Positions 56,501 to 64,000 of a stretch of 64,000 nt of DNA are shown piece after piece. How positions within the stretch are numbered: position 1 is the stretch's first letter; each line of letters begins with the position of its first letter. The translations under genes were made by a program, and so were the position numbers. Source of the DNA: Terebella lapidaria (Eukaryota; Annelida; Polychaeta; Terebellida; Terebellidae). The notes below the pieces were generated by a model. The model was given only the letters and a program-made list of their open reading frames with translations, was not told the DNA's origin and made no database searches. The DNA lies in NCBI GenBank assembly GCA_949152475.1, contig OX424568.1, forward strand, positions 19,939,667-20,003,666, written 5' to 3'.

Positions 56501-58444
56501 ATTGAGACTAGATGTCAGAGCTATCATTGACGCTCAACAATTACTTGAACTATTACATCGCGTTCAATTCATTGTCATACCAGGCTGGAAAGAGAGCACA
56601 CACTAGTATATCATGACTGTATCATACATAGTACTGTTGATTTCTGAGTGTATTGAAAACATCAACATGATCATGTTATTTTATCAACAATCTCTTCTCC
56701 AATGAACATGCTTCATTTGCCACTAAGACCAAATTCATGGCATGGCAAAATTCATGTTCATGGCAGTTGATAAAACAAATAATAGAAGTAAACATAACTG
56801 GCTCGCTTATAGTGCCTCGATTCCAATGCATTACAATGGAAACTGGGAGATTTGTACTGTGTGGTTTATCATTGGATGTTTAATTCATCATTACAAACCG
56901 GTACTTTTCAGGCAAAAGTGATTCATTTTCCAGAAATTATATGTTGGCTGTGAGAGTCATCTTAAGGACGAGGAGTTCCCTTATTTCTGTGGAGGTTAAT
57001 ATCTAATTGCCTATGATGCACAACTAATAGCGATGGTTTCTGTAGATTACAATACTTGTTATATGCATTATTCGCCATTTTACTAGGTCAAACGACAACA
57101 AGTTGCAAAATTTCACAATGGCCAGAAGCGAGCGTCACGTTCATCATCGGTTGTTTATCCAGGAATTCAAGAGAATCCATCTTGGCACTATTTCAGTGAG
57201 ATAATTTGTATGTGCTAAACTTGCTATGTGGTCAAGAAACTGTTTTTACCATCAATCTAGACCCCGTTCAGGAATCAGGATTTCTACACTGTCAGTTGCA
57301 CCATGACAGGGAATGTGATTTCTGCATGTTTCATTGTTAGCCATTTTGAATTTTGAGGCAACCAACAGTCATAGATACTCAGCACTGATACCATTGCATT
57401 CCCCGTTGTCGACAACATGGGTATAGACACCAATATCATGCCTCTACCTGCAATAGAAATTGAGTTATCGCCCATATCATGATTCTGGAACTTCGATGGC
57501 AGCCATTTTGAATAAGGCCTAGAAACCCATTTCCCCATAAAGGCCTCCAGAAACATAACTTATATTCAAGAGTATCATATAAATGAAATTAGAAAGTTGG
57601 TTTAGGAGGATACTTGAGGGGATTGAGGCACACCTATTATACATGCCTGACTATCACAAATTTCCATATATTCTGACACCAACTTTACCCCTACCCACGT
57701 TTTGGGGTCTTTACTTAGTTATACCACCCATAACCTTACTATTATGTCTTAGTTCCATTCTGGGGATCTCACTGGTCAGTTTGGTATATTACACAACATA
57801 TTTCTTACATGTTTGAAAATTTTTCAAAATTTGTGGCGACGTTTTCACCCCAACCTCCGTTTTGGGGCCAAAAATGCATTTTCGGGTTCATGAAAAAAAT
57901 GGCACCAAAACTTTTCCATTTCTAGGATGACTGAAGATTGAGAAAATGCTTGGTGCCAAAAATTTACAGAGAAAAAACTCGGAAACTCAAACTGTGACAT
58001 ATGCTCCAGGACTAATAAGGGACTGGTCCGACATCGTTTCCAAGCATCAGATCGAAAATCGGAGGAGGTGACCTCCAAGGTCAAATATTCGACCTCGGGC
58101 GAACTTCTCAAGGTCAAGGTCAAAGGTCAAGGTCAAGTCACAAAAGATAGAACTCGAGTATATCTACAATATGCACTGAATTTGAAGTCTCTACGACGAA
58201 TAGAACTTGAGTTATGAGCACTTATGTGTTTTCGACGTTTTGCGTGACCTTGACCTTGACCTTTGACCCAGCTTCACCAAAATAGTGCGGTGCCTGCCCA
58301 GTAACCTACCGATATTGAGTATGTAATATGAACGAAATCGACCTAGAACTGTGGACGCTAGAGTGCAAACAAACAAACACACACACAACACATCCATCCA
58401 CGAACAGACCAACATACTTGCCGAAATCGTAGATTCCGGCAAGT
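53516..58444. repeat. Copy of the candidate 4.9-kb compound element and its foldback
   Basis: Reverse complement of 31864-36793, bounded again by ACTTGCCGGAA and TTCCGGCAAGT. The inner foldback lies at about 54415-58011. Substitutions and short indels relative to the left arm occur every few hundred bases. Confidence 0.8.
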
Positions 58445-58847
58445 AACAAAAGAAACATTTCCGAGAGCGCAACATGCCGCATTTTGCCGAGACTTACAAC
58501 ACAAGAATGGGGAGTACTATTATAATGTCCAAATATAACAAGCAGATCTTGAAAGTAGAGACATAAAGGCATTTCTGAAAGTTCACTTACACTCATTGAA
58601 TCTCACCTGCACTCATTGAGTGTAAGGTCGGCTTCAGCGAGCGGAATGTCAACCTCACCCTCCAAGCAATACTAAATAACAGACGTTACTCATACTTACA
58701 TGTATATAGTTGAGTGCACGATTCTTGTCTTTGACAAGCTTATTATTTCAGTGTATTGCGGAATGGGCGAGCCTGCCAGAGGGCTCACATATCAAGTTCT
58801 TCTCTAAAACTAATATTTCCTTTCCTGTTCTATGTATATGATGTATG

Positions 58848-59478
58848 GCGCGTTACATTTTCCCTCTCCCGCCTTGTATTGATTGTTTCCTTTTTTTCGA
58901 TCTATAATAGTTTATCATTCCGTCTCCCGCCTTGTATCAATATATTATTTCGTCTCTTGCCCCATGTCAGCTCCCAATCCTGACCAGTAGGCCCTATCAC
59001 CTTATCACTCCATGTCCCACCCTATATATTACTTCATATTTCAATATCCTGAGATGTATTAATTTATTGTTTCCCTTCCTGCTATGTTTCACACTTCATG
59101 TTTCCATCTCAGATATGTACTTCTTCAGCCCTGTATCACTTCATTTTCCACTCGTCCGACTTGTATGTTTTTTTCCCTCTCCCGCTCTGTATCAGTATGA
59201 TCTTCACTGCCTGGCCCTGTATCAGTTATTGTTTTTTTCTCTCCTGCACCGTATCACTATGGTATTTCTTTTTCTGCCTCTGTATCGACCCCTTAGTCTT
59301 CTGACCTCCCACCCTGTGCATAGTGTATAACCATATCGTCCAGTGTCAGTGTTCTCTTCTTCAGCCCTGTATACACTGATCAATCCTTTCCCATTGAATA
59401 CACACTAGTTGAATAATATAATAGAATTAAATATATTGTCCGAATACAATTATGAGTATCAATGATTTTTCTCCCTTG
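58848..59478. repeat. Degenerate minisatellite copy in right arm
   Basis: Reverse complement of 30830-31460. A short stretch near 59145-59170 differs clearly between the arms. Confidence 0.65.
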
Positions 59479-59892
59479 CGCCCTGTATTATGTACTACCT
59501 TCCACTCTCATCGATTATTATTAAATTAAAAGAGTTAAATTAAACATGGCAAATAACGAAACAAAATACATATATATCCTGGTATGAGCCAAAATGGTAT
59601 GTGCCAAAATGGTATATCATAGATATACAAATATATAGCATGACCCAAAAAAGTCTGTATAATGCATGACCATACAGTCCTGACTTTTTTGGCTCATACA
59701 TTTTGGCTCAAAAAAGATATGTTTGAAATAAAATGTACAATAACAGCAGCAAAGCATTAAGTTTCGATAAAAAGTGTTCGATAGGTGTAAATATAAAAAA
59801 TAATGCACATAAATGCTGTCTAAAACCAATACCCTGCAATGTGCCAAAATGGTCGGATTCGTAAGTTGTGGTCAAAAAGGTCGCATTCGTAA

Positions 59893-59896
<4 letters not shown>

Positions 59897-59958
<62 letters not shown>
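59897..59958. repeat. (AT)n microsatellite
   Basis: Partner of the AT run at 30354-30417, with a different length. Confidence 0.93.
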
Positions 59959-59960
<2 letters not shown>

Positions 59961-60192
59961 TGACACAAAAGGTGTATGTTTGTTTGCCACCAGAATCACA
60001 CCGTAGCGGCACGTGAATTACAGGTCCTATTTCATACTTCATTCTGGTATAATAATCGTGGACATATTTACTACATCATCACAATTGGTGACTAAATCAA
60101 TACGTACACGTGATACATGGTGCTTGTAATCACAGTTGCTCGGCCATTCTGTGATATACCAATTCTATTCAACAACAATGCCATGAGCCTAA

Positions 60193-60421
60193 CTAGTTAG
60201 GTCGGATTGCCATCTGCATCGTTTTCAGTTCCGTGAATCCCAACCACGCTCTCCATGAGATTCCTCGTTCGTCAGGTATGTACTCCCCATACTGTCCAGT
60301 GGGCAGCGTCTAGTAACAGCCAAAAAACCACCAACCGGCTCGGTTGTGCTGGCCACAGTGTTGCATAATGCTGACGTCATGATCCTGGTCGATAGCAGAG
60401 AACGAGCGGTTGTCGTGGTAC
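60193..60421 (-). pseudogene. FReD exon b, copy 3 (palindrome duplicate)
   Basis: Reverse complement of 29892-30120. It reads RSFSAIDQDHDVS, then GISWRAWLGFTELK and ends at a stop, with the same CACTCAG acceptor and the same in-frame TAG (60310-60312). Exon a of this copy is not in the window: it should lie beyond the LTR element, past the right edge. Confidence 0.82.
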
Positions 60422-60569
60422 CTGAGTGCATCTCCTGCAGGTAAATGCAACGCATACTCATCATCATACAAATCTCACAGTAATTTCAGTGGAGTGTCTT
60501 TTTTTCGATATCGTATTCGATTAACATAATTTCAGTTATGCAGACAATACAAGCCAATCATACTAAATA

Positions 60570-61393
60570 TGTGACAAAACCATGCAACTTTCGCGCTGAA
60601 ACCGTTCGTTAGGAACGATGCCAGAAGACCACTGGTGAGGGCAGCCTTCGCGGAAGAACCGTTCGCGGAAGAAGCGTTCGCGGAAGAGCCAGCTGCGGAA
60701 GCACTAGCTGCGGAAGCACCAGCGGCGGAAGCACCCTTCGCGGAAGCACTTTCGCGGAAGAGTACGCGGAAGCACCGTTCGCGGAAGATACGTTCGCGGA
60801 CGAGGATGCGCGCGCAGCCACCCTGGCTATATAAGGGAGAGCGGACGGCCGCTCTGAGAGTACTGCAACAGTGACATCGACCATGGGGAGATCGTCACTG
60901 CCACAGCCAAGGGACTCGACGATCTCCGTGCGGACGACTCCTTCTTCAGGGCCTTAGAGTCAACCGGGATTAGACCGACTACCTGGAGAATCCATTCGAC
61001 TAAACGGGACGGGAAACTTCAACGGGACGGGACAGAGAGAAGCCTCGGCGAAGAACTCTTTTTAGTTGTGCCCTCGTGCACTATTTATTTTTGAAATGTG
61101 ATCATACAGTGCTCCATGTCTGAACTTCATATCTGTACGTAACGTGGGTGACCAGCCATACAATTGTAAGTTGATTTGATGTATATAAATCTTCAATTTA
61201 TTTACATCTGAGTTGCTTCTTGCCTAAGTGAAGCCGGTGAGCTACTGAGTGATGATACACCAGCGTTGGGGAACGCCAGATTAGTGACGGCTCTCGAATC
61301 ACAACGAGCAGGAGTTACAAAAGTCTATACGATCAGAGAAACCAGGTTTTTTGGGCCACACCGAAAACAAGTCATTACCTACCAAACGTCACA
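60570..61393 (+). repeat. 5' LTR of copy B
   Basis: 824 bp, bounded by TGTGAC and GTCACA, the partner of 28934-29757. It contains the TTCGCGGAA cluster upstream of the TATA box TATATAAG (60828-60835). Confidence 0.92.
60828..60835 (+). promoter_or_regulatory. LTR TATA box, copy B
   Basis: TATATAAG in U3, at the same distance from the TTCGCGGAA cluster as in copy A. Confidence 0.75.
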
Positions 61394-61396
61394 ACT

Positions 61397-61409
61397 TGGT
61401 GCCGTGACC
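61397..61409 (+). other. Candidate primer-binding site of LTR copy B
   Basis: TGGTGCCGTGACC begins three bases after the LTR end, as in copy A. Confidence 0.65.
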
Positions 61410-61504
61410 AGGATCCCCGAGGGTCTACTGCCAGGGAACGAATCTCAGCATCTTCTCAGGAGAGAACAACGAAACTGCCCCATGAAAGACAGGAGGTGAA
61501 GAGG

Positions 61505-62715
61505 AAGACTCTTCGCGGACGGCCTCACTCGCGGAAGAGGAAGACGACGGTTCGCGGAAGCCGACGTTCGCAGAAGGGGACTACGACCATTCGCGGAAGT
61601 CAACGTTCGCGGAAGGGGACGACAACCGTTCGCGGAAGTCAACGTTCGCGGAAGGGGACGACGACCGTTCGCGGAAGTCAGTGTTCGCGGAAGACGACCG
61701 TTCGCGGAAGAGCAGCTTCACAACCGGGCAAGGACGTAGTGAGAAGCAACCAGGGAGGTCGAGACCTTCCATGGGCCAGTCGACGAGTCAACAGAGACCC
61801 CGGAGCCAGACACCCGACAACCGGTTTCTTTTCAAACGCGACTCTGGGTGGCAGCACGATCGAGATAGGGAGAGGTCAACCTACCTTGAGAGCGTTAGGA
61901 GGGGCCCCGAGTTCCGACGAGTGCTGGGACCGGAGTACGTCAATCTGGATGGGGAGGACGGCGAAATCTGGGCGAGGAGGGATCGGCTACAGCTACCGGA
62001 GCAGAGTCCAAGTGTGGCACCTCCAGAGAATGCAGCATTGAGACGGCTTTGGGACCAGTCCCAGCAGCAGTCTGGTGCAACAGGGCAGCGGTCTGGTGTG
62101 ACAAACGGGAGCGACTGGAGGACGGGTTACTTGGGCTCCGACCCAAAAGAGCAGCTCGAGAGGGAGAGGACTTTTCACGGAAGAGAACATTCGCGGACGA
62201 GAGGCATTCTTCGGCGACAGGAACGCTTGCAGCCGGGGATCCTTCGTGGATGATTGGGCTCGTGGGCGAGGGGGAGTCTTTGGTGACGAGGACGCTTGTG
62301 ACCGGGGAGGGCCCTTCGCGGACGACCACGTTCGCGGACGACCACGTTCGCGGAAGAGAGTGTTCGTGGAAGAGAGGAGTCTTCACCCAGACGGCGACTC
62401 GATGAAAGGAGTGATCCAGGCGACCAATCTTCCTTTCCAGTTTTTCAGAATAGACGGGTAAGACCATTCGCGGATGAGCCGGTTCGCGGAGGACTTGCGG
62501 AAGATGGCGTTCGCGGACGTGCATCTTTTGTGGAGGGACGTCTCCGAGACATCTTGGCGGAAGAGCCCGTTCGCGGAAGACGGCGTTTGCGGAAGAGGCC
62601 TGTTCGCGGAAGAACTTCTTCGGGAGCTGTTGGCGGAAGAGTCCGTTCGCGGAAGGTTCGCGGAAGACAGTGTTCGCGGAAGGTTCGCGGAAGACAGCGT
62701 TCGCGGAAGAGGGAG
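61505..62715 (+). repeat. TTCGCGGAA clusters in the leader of copy B
   Basis: Partner of 27585-28830. The first part (about 61510-61725) repeats a roughly 36-bp unit with paired 9-mers. The second (about 62465-62715) packs 9-mers more irregularly. Confidence 0.9.
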
Positions 62716-63151
62716 GTCTTCACCCAGTTGACAACCGAGACAGCCAGCCTCCTGGAGAAATCCAGCTTCTATTTCAGTCACCCAGGGAGGCTGGAGACAG
62801 CACCCTTTCTCATCATCGGGCGATGAGTGGCCTTCATCTGATGGAGGGACCGACAGCAGCCATGGTTACCCAGGACGGGGGAGGAGACCACCGAGGCGGG
62901 GACCGCCGCTGCACCGACGAAGCCCTAGACCGAGACGGAGGCAGGAGGACTCGTCGTCCGAGGACAGCACAGCCTGGAATCAGAACGGCAGAAGGAACCG
63001 GAAGATGCTGACCCCTGACAAGTTCGATGGGACTTCCATAGAGTGGCTGGTGTACCGGGCCCACTTTGACGTCATCGCAGAGGTCAACAGATGGAGCAAG
63101 CGGGAACAGGGCGTTTACTTAGCCGGGAGCTTGACAGGAGAGGCGCGATGA

Positions 63152-63937
63152 ATGCTAACGAGCCTGAGTCCTGCAGACTGGAGGGATATCGACGTTCTGA
63201 CCGACAAGCTGACCCTACGATTCGACCCTGACTGTCAGGAGGAGTCCTACAAGGCGACCTTGGGACAGAGAACCCGTAGGAGGGCAGAGACACCCCAGCA
63301 GTATGGCTATGAGTTACAGCGACTGGCCGGCCGTGGTTACCCGGATCTGAACTCCGCAGCTCAGGAGGCTATCGCCTTAGACCACTTCTGGAAGGGCCAT
63401 CCAGATGGGGACATGAAGGTGATGGCGCTCATGAGGAAGATGAAGACCATGGAGGAGGCCATAGCGTTCGTGACCCAGTACGAATGTGTCAAACCCAAGC
63501 CTGGGAAGCCGGTGATGTCCATAGAGTCGGAGGACTCCGAGCCAGATCTAGGACGGGTCCTACAGCTGTTAAAGAACCAGCAGGGAGGCGAGATTACCAC
63601 CAGTGGGCAGCAGAGCAACCAGCCGAACGTAGCGGGTCTACCCAGACTTCCCTACTTCAAGGGGCTCTTTGAGAGCCAAGACAGGAAGTTGGATCGACTA
63701 ATCGAGCTGTGTGAGCAGGTGCTATCCATCAAGCCGAGGGCCGCCACTGCTGAGAACAAGGGTCCAAGTGCTAGGCCGGGACCAGATGACTGTTGGTACT
63801 GTGGGAAGCCGGGTCATCAGAAGTACCAGTGTCCAGATCGGCCGCCACCTCGGACCAAGGAGGAGCGCTTGAGTCGACTAATCAAGGAGATTGGTGAGCG
63901 GAACAGTTTGACAGACGAGGAGTCGGAAAACCAGTAG
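63152..63937 (+). CDS. gag: gag of LTR copy B, with zinc knuckle
   Basis: Same open stretch as 26382-27167 in the partner arm. It has the capsid-like helical region and the CCHC knuckle CWYCGKPGHQKYQC near its end. The nucleic-acid-binding role follows from the motif. The remainder of the element is outside the window. Confidence 0.88.
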   Translation: MLTSLSPADWRDIDVLTDKLTLRFDPDCQEESYKATLGQRTRRRAETPQQYGYELQRLAGRGYPDLNSAAQEAIALDHFWKGHPDGDMKVMALMRKMKTMEEAIAFVTQYECVKPKPGKPVMSIESEDSEPDLGRVLQLLKNQQGGEITTSGQQSNQPNVAGLPRLPYFKGLFESQDRKLDRLIELCEQVLSIKPRAATAENKGPSARPGPDDCWYCGKPGHQKYQCPDRPPPRTKEERLSRLIKEIGERNSLTDEESENQ

Positions 63938-64000
63938 GGCTCATACCAGCCCCCAACCGTATGGGCCATTGGCAGGTGTGTGCGCGGCTTCACAGGCGAG

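Larger units (their letters stand above)
48648..64000. repeat. Right arm of the giant inverted repeat
   Basis: Reverse complement of about 26319-41747, still paired at the right edge of the window. In order it holds minisatellite 2, unit B with SINE, minisatellite 1, unit A (52563-53281), the foldback, the degenerate minisatellite (about 58848-59478), an AT run, FReD exon b and LTR copy B. Confidence 0.95.
60570..64000 (+). mobile_element. Ty3/gypsy LTR retrotransposon, copy B (cut by window edge)
   Basis: This is the palindrome partner of copy A, read on the plus strand: 5' LTR 60570-61393, primer site 61397-61409, motif-rich leader, then gag. It runs off the window before protease and pol. 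It differs from copy A by a low number of substitutions and small indels and carries breaks of the same order. It is not an independent insertion, because flanking DNA is duplicated with it. Confidence 0.92.

Overview
The window is eukaryotic. It is AT-rich and gene-poor, with introns, tRNA-derived SINEs, hAT and Tc1/mariner elements, an LTR retrotransposon, and many minisatellites and foldback repeats. The recurrent GACCTTGACCTT-type repeats, the fibrinogen-related (FReD) exons, an ankyrin/SOCS-box gene pair and a secreted PAN-like protein fit a marine mollusc, most likely a gastropod or bivalve. That assignment is inference; no species is claimed.

Layout. (1) 1-4.1 kb is mostly non-coding and holds a hAT-type MITE with a perfect 8-bp target duplication and a tRNA-derived SINE. 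(2) 4.13-7.8 kb is the first copy of a head-to-head gene pair: a FReD gene fragment (-) and an ankyrin-repeat/SOCS-box (ASB-like) gene (+), both broken. (3) 8.5-9.75 kb holds the one gene that looks intact, a three-exon gene (-) for a 254-residue secreted protein. (4) 11-16 kb is repeat country: foldbacks, a 134-bp tandem repeat and a deleted Tc1/mariner element. (5) 16.2-30.3 kb is the second copy of the ASB/FReD pair in inverted orientation. A 10.4-kb Ty3/gypsy retrotransposon (19318-29757, minus strand) sits in the FReD intron. (6) 30.3-42 kb holds short repeats, a 3.6-kb foldback, and a higher-order repeat in which diverged 0.7-1 kb units alternate with a 20-bp minisatellite. (7) From about 42 kb on, the sequence turns round and reads back as the reverse complement of 26.3-41.7 kb to the end of the window. 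A 200-N gap interrupts this at 45443-45642, and about 6 kb on its two sides is the same sequence.

The strongest structural signal is this palindrome: arms of at least 15.4 kb around a 734-bp unpaired loop. The duplicated centre around the N gap looks like two contig ends that overlap but were not merged. The arms differ by scattered substitutions and repeat-length changes, so this is either a real inverted duplication or two haplotypes joined head to head.

The most unusual biological signal is in the retrotransposon. Dozens of copies of a 9-bp palindrome-like motif, TTCCGCGAA, lie just upstream of the LTR TATA box, in the gag-side leader, and at the pol/accessory junction. The element also carries an extra downstream ORF with two C2H2 zinc fingers. 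A self-recognition system, in which the element's own zinc-finger protein reads its own repeated motif, is a testable speculation.
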